Source: Caldifarciminota bacterium (GTDB lineage: Bacteria; Hydrothermota; Tepidihabitantia; SM23-42). Taken from it: 42,874 nucleotides of DNA. Both the position numbers and the translations under genes were made by a program. The stretch lies in contig CP070686.1 in the NCBI GenBank assembly GCA_020353055.1, forward strand, positions 375,914 to 418,787, written 5' to 3'. Below, one piece after another: positions 25,758 through 33,423 of the stretch (position 1 is its first letter; every line of letters starts with the position of its first letter). A model generated the notes under the pieces. It searched no databases. It had not been told where the DNA came from and saw nothing but the letters and a program-made list of their open reading frames with translations.

Positions 25758-26969
25758 ATGCAAAATAAACTCAACAGCATGTGTTTTTTGGCGATAATAG
25801 TCGTGAGTTTGTTCGTTTGGTGTGCACCAACGCAAACTGTACAAGAACCGACAGCCAAGAAAACAACTGAAGAACAGCGAATCGAGGCAGAGAAGCACTA
25901 CTCAATCGGTTTCGAGTACTATAAACAAGGTAATTACGACGAAGCCATTAAGAATTTCAACATGGCTATCGAGGGATGGCCCCAATTCTATGCTGCTTAT
26001 ATTGCATTAGCCAAAGCATTTCGGGCTAAGAATGATATCGCTGCTACTCAACACCAGTATGAGAAAGCAAAGGCCCTCGATCCGAAAGATCCCCGTTCCT
26101 ATGAAGGTCTTGGTGCTTTGTATACTGAACTGACAAGATTCGGTGATGCAATCGGTGAATACGAAAGCGGCCTGAGAATCGATGCGACCAATGTGAATCT
26201 GCTGAATGGTCTGGGCTATGTCTATACTAAGATGGGCAGCTACGACACAGCGCTCGAATACTACAATAGAAGTCTGGAGTATGAACCAGAAAATCTCACC
26301 ACGATGTTCGCCATCGCTGATATTTTCATCGAAACAAACGAACCAAGGAAAGCAACCGCTTATCTCGAAGCCATCATCGAGAAAAAGCCCAATATTGTGG
26401 AAGTCCGCGAAAAGTTGGCTCAGACCTATTTCGAGCTCAAGAATTATGAATCAGCCGCCAAGATATATTCAGACCTTGTCAAAGAACAACCCGATAATTA
26501 CAGGTATCACATACAGCTCGGTGCAGTCTATGTCGAACAGAAGAAATTCCAGGCCGCCGAGGAAGCACTGAACACGGCACGGCGTCTCGCGCCAACGAGC
26601 GCGGCACCGATCTATCAGCTGGTTGACCTCAACATCAAACGCGGTCGCTACACCGCCGCCGAAGAACTTGCGAGAGAAGCATTGAATATCGAACCCAATA
26701 ACCTTTATGCTTACCTGTTATTGGGTGATATATACATACGCAGGGGCTATGACGCTCGAGGCAAGTGGATGAATAATAAAAGCACGAAGAATTGTAGTTT
26801 CCTTGATGCCGCAATAAGCTACTTCAACACGGCAATCTCTCAATACACAAAGGCAAAATCCGATGCCCAACTGAGCTCCTATGCAAACAACGAAATAAAA
26901 CGCAGCAACACGTGGCTGGAAGAATTGAGGGAAGATAAGTGGTTTTACTGTAAGGGTGGCTCACAATGA
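25758..26969 (+). CDS. TPR-repeat lipoprotein
   Basis: 403 aa from ATG 25758, chosen because GGAGG lies 6 nt upstream. The N-terminus MQNKLNSMCFLAIIVVSLFV runs into WCAP, a probable lipobox with Cys24 or so as lipidation site. The rest is a nearly continuous array of eight to nine tetratricopeptide repeats (first HYSIGFEYYKQGNYDEAIKNF, last near LYAYLLLGDIYIRRG). TPR lipoproteins of this shape often act as scaffolds at the outer membrane; here it precedes an Omp85-like gene in the same unit. The start is only 17 nt after the tRNA-Ala. Confidence 0.85.
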   Translation: MQNKLNSMCFLAIIVVSLFVWCAPTQTVQEPTAKKTTEEQRIEAEKHYSIGFEYYKQGNYDEAIKNFNMAIEGWPQFYAAYIALAKAFRAKNDIAATQHQYEKAKALDPKDPRSYEGLGALYTELTRFGDAIGEYESGLRIDATNVNLLNGLGYVYTKMGSYDTALEYYNRSLEYEPENLTTMFAIADIFIETNEPRKATAYLEAIIEKKPNIVEVREKLAQTYFELKNYESAAKIYSDLVKEQPDNYRYHIQLGAVYVEQKKFQAAEEALNTARRLAPTSAAPIYQLVDLNIKRGRYTAAEELAREALNIEPNNLYAYLLLGDIYIRRGYDARGKWMNNKSTKNCSFLDAAISYFNTAISQYTKAKSDAQLSSYANNEIKRSNTWLEELREDKWFYCKGGSQ

Positions 26970-27328
26970 GCAGAGGCATATCCGGCTTCGGCGTGATCGT
27001 CGTAATTATCATTCTGCTGCTCGTCGGCTATATCGGATATCAAGTCGGACGGGTCCATTTCAGCTACGGATCGATCAGTGAGAAAGTCGAAAATACCGTA
27101 CGCATCGGACCGGTACAGAATGACGATATGATCAGAGAAGAGTTGATCAACAGCGCCGCAGAAATAAAGGTAAATCTCCATCCTGAAAGAATATGGATTG
27201 ACCATTCAATTCGCGATTCATTCCGTATCTATATAGAATACGACGATTCATCGAGTATCTTCGGCGTTTTTACATACAGTCGTAAGTTTGTCGTCGACAA
27301 GATTGCCCCTATTCAACTGAATTACTGA
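26966..27328 (+). CDS. Small single-pass membrane protein
   Basis: 120 aa: one N-terminal membrane helix (GVIVVIIILLLVGYIGYQVG) then about 90 residues of mixed alpha/beta sequence ending KFVVDKIAPIQLNY. The layout (helix, then a small domain with a YEYDD-like strand near the end) resembles DUF4845-type proteins, but I cannot confirm that. The ATG overlaps the TPR gene stop as ATGA and its stop overlaps the HNH gene as TGATG, so the three are probably co-translated. Confidence 0.75.
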   Translation: MSRGISGFGVIVVIIILLLVGYIGYQVGRVHFSYGSISEKVENTVRIGPVQNDDMIREELINSAAEIKVNLHPERIWIDHSIRDSFRIYIEYDDSSSIFGVFTYSRKFVVDKIAPIQLNY

Positions 27329-27834
27329 TGCTACAACTTCCCGTACTCCTTCTCAACCAGAATTACGAACCTCTCACAATTCTAAGGTTAAGACGCGCAA
27401 TAACACTCTTAATCCTGGGAAAAGTGGATATGGTCGAGAAAGAAGACGGCAAGATCATGCATGCTATCACTTTGAGCTACCGTGTTCCATCAGTGATCCG
27501 GTTGAGATATTATGTACGAATAAAACGCAAAGAAATATCGCTTACGAAGAAGAACGTGATCAAGAGAGACAATCACCAGTGCCAGTATTGTGGCAAGAGG
27601 ACTGGCATGATGACTGCCGATCACATTTTGCCCAAAGCTCTCGGTGGTGATGAATCGTGGGAAAATCTCGTTTGCGCCTGCCACGAATGCAATAACCGGA
27701 AGGGAGATCATAGCCTGAGGCACACCGACATGCATCTATTGAAGAAACCTAAAAGACCAAACTACTTCACTTTCGTACTTAATGAGTTTGGCAGGCCGAA
27801 TGCCAAGTGGCGACCATACCTTTTTCAGTGTTGA
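27328..27834 (+). CDS. HNH endonuclease family protein
   Basis: 168 aa. The C-terminal part is a compact HNH/McrA-like fold: CQYCGKRTG (first Cys pair), DHILPKALGG (catalytic His region), SWENLVCACHECNNRKGD (Asn-His region with second Cys pair). The N-terminus VLLLNQNYEPLTILRLRRAI is typical of a widespread small chromosomal HNH family of unknown cellular role. No restriction or phage partner is nearby, so a role in defence is not supported. Start ATG overlaps the upstream stop. Confidence 0.9.
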   Translation: MLQLPVLLLNQNYEPLTILRLRRAITLLILGKVDMVEKEDGKIMHAITLSYRVPSVIRLRYYVRIKRKEISLTKKNVIKRDNHQCQYCGKRTGMMTADHILPKALGGDESWENLVCACHECNNRKGDHSLRHTDMHLLKKPKRPNYFTFVLNEFGRPNAKWRPYLFQC

Positions 27835-27851
27835 TAGACGCGTAGTCAATA

Positions 27852-29141
27852 TTGCTGCAAAATATTTTACTGCTAGTCATTGTTTGCGCTAACCAATTTC
27901 CCCTCGTTGAAACGAGGGGAAATGTTTTTTTCTCATCCAAATACCTGCTCCAGGAAGCGCCGAAGATCAAAAATCGGCAAGAAGCAGAACGGTTGATATT
28001 CAAGATTCTCGCAAAATACAATAATGCAGGATTTCCTTTCTGCAAAATATTACCTGCCGTTGAAGAAAGTGACAGCGGATTGACGAAGATCATCCTGACA
28101 ATCGACGAAGGCGCCAGAGTGATAATTGATGATCTACTTTTTAAAACCGGAGGTAAGACCGACGCCGGCGCTGCGAAACGGCTGGCAAATTTCAAGGCCG
28201 GCGAGTATTTTTCTGCGAGTAAGATTGACAGAGTTATAAAAAGGTTAATGAATACCGGAGCATTTGAGAATGTGAATGAGAGCGTCATTGACCGCGACGG
28301 CCGACAATTCGTCATGCTAACGCTGTACGAAAGGGACAGCGATGTGCTTACACTGTCTGGATCTCTGAGCGGGGAAGATAGAGAATTCGGTGCATCGTTT
28401 TCATCCTTCAATCTGCTCGGAACCCTGCGCAAACTGGATTTTGATTACGAATATCAACGGCTTTTTGCACTCAATGTCCATGAGCCAGTGCTCATCTCCC
28501 CCGCTCACATAGATGCAGATTTTTCCATCCTGACATATGACAGCACGAGGTTGATCGCCGGTCAAGTCAAATTTGGTGCGCCGATCGGGGAGTACTTTAG
28601 AATATCCCTACTATCGGGCATCGAAGTGGTCAATCATTATGAAAGCGATACAACAGTCTTCGAGAGTTCCGACAATCTCTTGGGTATTGGCTTGGGTTTT
28701 GATTATGAAGGCACTGGCTGGTCAGTAACGCATGAAATAAGCCTCGATTACCTTTTTCGAACCGCAGACCGCCTCAAGTTTTTCTACGATGGTGATTTCG
28801 AATTTTGGAAAATCAACATCAGGCCGCACTATCGCTACGTTCGCACTGATGTTTTTGATTTTTTTGATTACATAAGAATCGGAGGCGCCAAAGACCTACG
28901 CGGTTACCTGGAAGACGAATTCGCCGTGAAGAAAGTTTTCTGGCTCAATCTTGAATATCATCGTCTATTCATCTTCCCCCTCATTGACATTGCCCGCATT
29001 GACGGAGATATGCTATTTTCCTATGGATTTGGGGTCTCAGCGAAATCCAGGCTTGCTGACGCTTCACTTATGCTTGCCTGGCCAAAAGGAGGAACATGGG
29101 AGGATGGTAAGATACATCTTTCTCTTGCCAGAGGATTCTGA
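27852..29141 (+). CDS. Short Omp85/BamA-like outer-membrane protein
   Basis: 429 aa. Start taken as TTG 27852, the only codon after an in-frame TAG that keeps the signal peptide MLQNILLLVIVCANQFPLV. Residues about 30-165 look like one or two POTRA-type units (EAERLIFKILAKYNNAGFP; GEYFSASKIDRVIKRLMNTGAF), then a beta-barrel of about 265 residues with the lid motif IGGAKDLRGYLEDEF (RGY corresponds to the Omp85 VRGF/Y motif) and a terminal Phe. BamA is about 800 aa, so this is much shorter, with a barrel that seems small for 16 strands. It may assemble or export proteins at the outer membrane. A terminator-like hairpin lies within its signal-peptide codons. Confidence 0.8.
   Translation: MLQNILLLVIVCANQFPLVETRGNVFFSSKYLLQEAPKIKNRQEAERLIFKILAKYNNAGFPFCKILPAVEESDSGLTKIILTIDEGARVIIDDLLFKTGGKTDAGAAKRLANFKAGEYFSASKIDRVIKRLMNTGAFENVNESVIDRDGRQFVMLTLYERDSDVLTLSGSLSGEDREFGASFSSFNLLGTLRKLDFDYEYQRLFALNVHEPVLISPAHIDADFSILTYDSTRLIAGQVKFGAPIGEYFRISLLSGIEVVNHYESDTTVFESSDNLLGIGLGFDYEGTGWSVTHEISLDYLFRTADRLKFFYDGDFEFWKINIRPHYRYVRTDVFDFFDYIRIGGAKDLRGYLEDEFAVKKVFWLNLEYHRLFIFPLIDIARIDGDMLFSYGFGVSAKSRLADASLMLAWPKGGTWEDGKIHLSLARGF
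27896..27931 (+). terminator. Terminator-like hairpin within the Omp85-like gene start
   Basis: Perfect 13-bp inverted repeat: ATTTCCCCTCGTT (27896-27908) and AACGAGGGGAAAT (27911-27923), so a long GC-rich stem with a small loop, followed by GTTTTTTTC (27924-27932). It has all marks of an intrinsic terminator. It lies 62 nt after the HNH stop but inside the codons for residues 16-25 of the next gene, so it may terminate part of the transcripts or act as an attenuator. Confidence 0.75.
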
Positions 29142-29205
29142 ATACCACGAGAACTTTCAAGATTAACTACGCAGGGATGCAACCAGGTATTGGGGACTGA
29201 CACGC

Positions 29206-29233
29206 TTGCAAAGTAGCCATTAATCGCTATAAT
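29206..29233 (+). promoter_or_regulatory. Promoter of the Wzi-like gene
   Basis: TTGCAA (29206-29211), 16-nt spacer, perfect TATAAT (29228-29233). Predicted start about 29240, 27 nt before the ATG. The -35 box is the weakest of the set in this window. Confidence 0.7.
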
Positions 29234-29266
29234 TTCAACCAAGTAAGATAATGCAAGGAGGACAGA

Positions 29267-30622
29267 ATGCTCTTTCTACTAATTTTTGCATATACATTGC
29301 CGATAGATTCACCGGTAATGCAAGATATCGAATACCTGCAGCTCAGGGGATTTATTCAGATGACTTCGATAAAACCGTATGACGTGGAATGGATAATTGG
29401 CCAGATGGATGAAATAATCATCGATGAAACTCAACTCAATGGAACGGACCGAAAAATCATTTCGAGCTTCTCGCCGTTGTTGACGAAGACCTCTAATTTT
29501 TCATATCTATTTCATTTCATCGGACAATATGAACGTGAACCGCTATTATACTACGGAGCATTTGACGAAAGGTTCGGTGGAACAATAATACCCCAATTGA
29601 AGTTTTCACACGCAATGCGCGTGAGGCGGGCGAACATCGTGGATACGTTGGGACCCAAACCGTGGAACGATTTCCAAACCTATCTCAGCGAAGGTCTGAT
29701 ACGCTTCGACCACAATAAGATCCAGCTGGACGTGGGCCGCCGTGATGTATTCTGGGGACCAGGCGACAGGCACAGTCTGCTGCTCTCTGCAGCACCGCAG
29801 GGATATGACGGATTCATGGTCGCAATCCCAGGACAATATCTGGAATTCCATGGCATGTTCTCGATTCTCGACGCAGCAGAATCCAAGTTCCTATCAGTAC
29901 ATCGTCTGGGATTGAATCTCAAAGGATTTTTGAAAATCGGTTTTTCAGAATCAATATTATCGGCAGATTCGCTTGAGCCATCTTATCTCAATCTCGTGCT
30001 TCCTTTTTACCTCGCTCAGTGGAGCAGTTACCGTGATGACAATATCATGTGGTCACTCGATCTGCAACTGCACCTCTTCAATTCGATATTCTATGGTGAG
30101 CTGCTGATCGATGACTACATGTACGAAGACGACCCGTACCCGAGCAAACTTGCCTACCAGATCGGGTTGAAATCATTGCTAATGAAACAATTAGTAGCAA
30201 GCATCAATTACACATTCGTTGACAAGTGGGTTTACACGCAGCGTCAGCCACAGAATGTCTACGAGCAAAGAGGGCGCTGCCTTGGTTTTCCTCTGGGCAA
30301 CGACGTCGATGAATTATCGTTTGTTTTGAAGTACGTCAATGCCTATGGTATATTCCCATACCTCTCCATTGACCACATAAGAAAAGGCGAGGGCAGCATT
30401 TTTGTCCCCTTTGAAGATGAGGTAGGTGCAATAAATCCACCATTTCCTTCGGGCGTCGTCGAGAAAACTCTAAAGATGAAATTCGGCATCGACTTCAAAT
30501 TCCGCAGAAATTTCCATTTGAGTGCGGAAGTCGGCCGACTCCAACGTGATAATGTCGATCACATCACGGGAAATGACATGGACGATACTATTTTTGATCT
30601 ATCTTTGTGGGTCGTACTGTGA
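29267..30622 (+). CDS. Wzi/capsule-assembly-like outer-membrane beta-barrel
   Basis: 451 aa. N-terminal signal peptide (MLFLLIFAYTLP), then a short helical region and a barrel with alternating polar/hydrophobic strands. The signature VGRRDVFWGPGDRHSLLLS matches the GRxxxxWGPG...LLLS segment of the Wzi family, whose E. coli member is an outer-membrane lectin that attaches capsule. Ends LSLWVVL. Strong ribosome site (AAGGAGG, 5 nt before ATG). No capsule polymerase or export genes are in the window, so capsule function is only inferred from the family. Converges with purH, 26 nt apart. Confidence 0.8.
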   Translation: MLFLLIFAYTLPIDSPVMQDIEYLQLRGFIQMTSIKPYDVEWIIGQMDEIIIDETQLNGTDRKIISSFSPLLTKTSNFSYLFHFIGQYEREPLLYYGAFDERFGGTIIPQLKFSHAMRVRRANIVDTLGPKPWNDFQTYLSEGLIRFDHNKIQLDVGRRDVFWGPGDRHSLLLSAAPQGYDGFMVAIPGQYLEFHGMFSILDAAESKFLSVHRLGLNLKGFLKIGFSESILSADSLEPSYLNLVLPFYLAQWSSYRDDNIMWSLDLQLHLFNSIFYGELLIDDYMYEDDPYPSKLAYQIGLKSLLMKQLVASINYTFVDKWVYTQRQPQNVYEQRGRCLGFPLGNDVDELSFVLKYVNAYGIFPYLSIDHIRKGEGSIFVPFEDEVGAINPPFPSGVVEKTLKMKFGIDFKFRRNFHLSAEVGRLQRDNVDHITGNDMDDTIFDLSLWVVL

Positions 30623-30648
30623 TAGATTCTGCATAAAACTCAAGCCGG

Positions 30649-32103
30649 TCAGTGGCGAAAGTGCCGCAGATGAGTGAACACCATTGCGATGTCGTGCTCA
30701 TCACACGCGTCGATCACCTCCCCATCCCGTTTTGACCCGCCCGGCTGGATAACCGCAGTGACCCCGCCTTTTGCTGCCGTGTCAATACCGTCACGGAAAG
30801 GAAAGAACGCATCCGAAGCCATGACAATGCCTGCACTGCGTTCAATCGACTGCCGCAACGCTATCTCAACCGCGCCGACTCTTGATGTCTGCCCGGCACC
30901 AATTCCTACCGTCCTTCCTTTTATTGCGAATACTATAGAATTCGATTTCGTCCACTTCACGATCTTCCATGCGAATTTCAGGGCTGCAGTTTCATAGTCA
31001 TCCGGTGCCCGTTTCGTAACCACCTCCCAATCCTTCAGATCTGCCTGGTCACGTTCTTGAACAAGTATCCCGCCGAAAACCGGACGGTAGACTGCGGGTT
31101 TGATCAACTCTGGTTTTAACTCAACGATGCGGAGATTCTTTTTCGTCCGTAAAGTGTCCAGGGCCTTTTCGTCAAAGGCCGGCGCAATGACCACTTCAAA
31201 AAAATGTTTTTTTATCAATTCAGCCGTTTCCGGCTCTAGTCTACTGTTCAAACCAACAATTCCACCGAATGCCGAGACTGAATCAGCCATATACGCCCGT
31301 TCAAATGCCTCTGCTTGCGTTTCTCCAACAGCAACACCGCACGGTGTCTGGTGCTTGATTATCGCGCACGCAACATCATCCTTGAATTCGTTCGCCGCCC
31401 CGAAAGCAACATCAGCGTCGAGGATATTGTTGTATGATATCTCTTTACCGCCGTGTATCCTGAAGTGCTCCTGGTATTTCCGGTTCAAATAAAAAGCAGC
31501 TTTCTGATGTGGGTTTTCGCCATATCGCATCGGGATGAATTTCTCAGCGCCGACCGTGAAGTGAGCCCGTTTGTCAAAATCGGGCGAGAAATACTCGGCG
31601 ATAATTGCATCATACCAGGCAATGTAGTCTAACGCCCTACGCGCTAAATCGAGGTTAAACGTTTCATCAACCTTTTCTTGCTGCAACGCTTCCAGTACCG
31701 CAGTATATTGTGCCGGATTGAATACCACCCCAACCTTTCTGTAATTCTTAGCCGCCGCTCTTATCAGTGTTACACCGCCGATGTCTATGAACTCGATCAT
31801 TTCATCAAGTGTTTTATCTTCCTGGGCGAAAAAGGGATACAGATTGCATACCACCAGCCCGATCTCACCGGTTTCGAGGATTTCTTTTGCGATGCGCTGG
31901 CTCAATGTCTTGACACGTTCGCTCTCCGAACCACCCGTGTAATCTGATATCTTCGTTGCCCCGATTCCGTTTTCGCCCAACATTTTCTGTGTGCCCCCGG
32001 TCGCAATGATTTCGAAATTCAAATCCTTCAACACTCTTGCAAATTCAACTATTCCTTCCTTATCAGCAACAGAAATAAGCGCCTTCTTATTTATATAGTT
32101 CAT
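30649..32103 (-). CDS. purH: Bifunctional AICAR formyltransferase / IMP cyclohydrolase PurH
   Basis: 484 aa. Start ATG 32103 has GGAG 6 nt upstream, while ATG 32115 has none. N-terminal MGS-like IMP cyclohydrolase (ALISVADKEGIVEFARVL, NLYPF, IDIGGVTLIRAAAKN) and C-terminal transformylase (RYGENPHQKAAFY, KHQTPCGVAVG with catalytic Lys-His, SDAFFPFRDGID, end RHFRH). These do the last two steps of IMP synthesis. Odd: the conserved RVKTLHPxxHGGIL segment reads RVKTLSQRIAKEIL and is followed by a loop some 15-20 residues shorter than usual. The Lys and Tyr of the cyclohydrolase site remain. One base separates it from the apgM stop. Confidence 0.94.
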   Translation of the reverse strand: MNYINKKALISVADKEGIVEFARVLKDLNFEIIATGGTQKMLGENGIGATKISDYTGGSESERVKTLSQRIAKEILETGEIGLVVCNLYPFFAQEDKTLDEMIEFIDIGGVTLIRAAAKNYRKVGVVFNPAQYTAVLEALQQEKVDETFNLDLARRALDYIAWYDAIIAEYFSPDFDKRAHFTVGAEKFIPMRYGENPHQKAAFYLNRKYQEHFRIHGGKEISYNNILDADVAFGAANEFKDDVACAIIKHQTPCGVAVGETQAEAFERAYMADSVSAFGGIVGLNSRLEPETAELIKKHFFEVVIAPAFDEKALDTLRTKKNLRIVELKPELIKPAVYRPVFGGILVQERDQADLKDWEVVTKRAPDDYETAALKFAWKIVKWTKSNSIVFAIKGRTVGIGAGQTSRVGAVEIALRQSIERSAGIVMASDAFFPFRDGIDTAAKGGVTAVIQPGGSKRDGEVIDACDEHDIAMVFTHLRHFRH

Positions 32104-32104
32104 T

Positions 32105-33298
32105 TTATGCTCCATATTTTTTTAGTTTCAATGAATTAGCCAAAAGTAGCGGCATTACGTCCATTGACCTCAACTTGCCCAAGAAACCCTGTGTGCAATT
32201 TCTCTCTGTGAAACGCCTTTTCTCGGGAAACACATAGCTCGAAAACAACATCAAAGGATTGGGATGCCAAGAATGTGAACGCAGCAGAGTCGGGGTCGAA
32301 TGGTCAGAAGTAATGCACAAGACATCTGTTTTCAGGTTAACGATCGTAGGCAGATGCTTATCAAATTCTTCGATACACTTGACCTTGTTCACCTGGTTCC
32401 CGTCCTCACCTGCTTCGTCCGTTCCTTTAATATGCATGAAGAAGAAATTATAGTTGATGTAATTTTCCTTCAGAGTTTTTATCTCATCGGCGAGTGTGTC
32501 GCCTGTCTTAACGACCTCCATACCAACCAGTGCGGCAAGCCCTCGATACATTGGATATGTAGCGATTGCCGCTGCGTTAAGACCATAACGTTCGCTCACG
32601 GGCTGCAAATTTGGGTTTCTGGCGTATCCTCTGAGAAGAACGTAGTTCGCACATTTTTCATCGCTTAAGACCTCGGCCGCTCTTCTTATGAAAACATTAA
32701 TTACTTCCTCAGATCTCTTTGCTGTATTATCCTTGGCCTCGGCAAAGACGGGCTTAAGATTTTCTTTCTGTGGATCAGCATCTGTGAGATTCTCGGAAAG
32801 TCCCGCATTCTCGAATCTCACGACGAATCTGTGTTCCTTAGCAGGTTTAATCGCGACGGGTATTTTTCCAACATCTGTTATTGCCGACTGAAGTTTCTTG
32901 CATAACCTCGCGCATTCCTTCGTTGATATTCTACCAGCTCTGCGGTCAACGATGACTCCATCCTTGATGGTCGCAAAATTTGCCCGCACCGCGAGATCCT
33001 TCTCTTTCACCTCCATGTCAATTCCAAGTGCTTCTAACACACCTCGCCCGATCTGATGTTCTAGGGGATCATAGCCAAAGAGTGCAAGGTGTGATGGACC
33101 ACTGCCCGGCGTTATTCCTGGCAAGACTGGAACGGTCAAGCCAAAACTGCTCTTCTTTGCCACTCGGTCGAGATTCGGCGTCTTGGCAATCTCTAGCGCC
33201 GTTTTCTCAGGCGCTGGGAGGTCACCTAGACCGTCCAATATGATGAGTAATATCTTCTTTTCATTCCTGATCAGCAGATCCTCTAGAATCTCGCTCAT
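32105..33298 (-). CDS. apgM: 2,3-bisphosphoglycerate-independent phosphoglycerate mutase, archaeal type
   Basis: 397 aa of the alkaline-phosphatase superfamily. Metal ligands in [11 protein letters not shown] near the N-terminus and in SDHSTP near the C-terminus; catalytic Ser region [17 protein letters not shown]; further motif [13 protein letters not shown]. These match ApgM, which interconverts 3- and 2-phosphoglycerate in archaea and some bacteria, and not the longer GpmI. GGGGAG lies 4 nt before the ATG. First gene of a two-gene unit with purH. Confidence 0.92.
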   Translation of the reverse strand: MSEILEDLLIRNEKKILLIILDGLGDLPAPEKTALEIAKTPNLDRVAKKSSFGLTVPVLPGITPGSGPSHLALFGYDPLEHQIGRGVLEALGIDMEVKEKDLAVRANFATIKDGVIVDRRAGRISTKECARLCKKLQSAITDVGKIPVAIKPAKEHRFVVRFENAGLSENLTDADPQKENLKPVFAEAKDNTAKRSEEVINVFIRRAAEVLSDEKCANYVLLRGYARNPNLQPVSERYGLNAAAIATYPMYRGLAALVGMEVVKTGDTLADEIKTLKENYINYNFFFMHIKGTDEAGEDGNQVNKVKCIEEFDKHLPTIVNLKTDVLCITSDHSTPTLLRSHSWHPNPLMLFSSYVFPEKRRFTERNCTQGFLGKLRSMDVMPLLLANSLKLKKYGA

Positions 33299-33320
33299 AC
33301 TCTCCCCTTTCTACATGCCA

Positions 33321-33348
33321 ATGATAACCTAATTCCACGCTCAGTCAA
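33321..33348 (-). promoter_or_regulatory. apgM-purH promoter
   Basis: Minus strand: TTGACT (33348-33343), 16-nt spacer, TATCAT (33326-33321). Predicted start about 33314, giving a leader of about 16 nt with GGGGAG. Confidence 0.75.
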
Positions 33349-33423
33349 GCAGAACGACCTGGCAGCAATTCACAAGCTGCAGCGAACCCCAGATTTATGG
33401 GCGTTGCACTTGAAATCAGAACA

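Noticed and set aside
27328-27834. HNH gene as part of a defence or mobile element
   Set aside because: No restriction, methylase, phage or transposase partner; it belongs to a small HNH type common in ordinary chromosomes.
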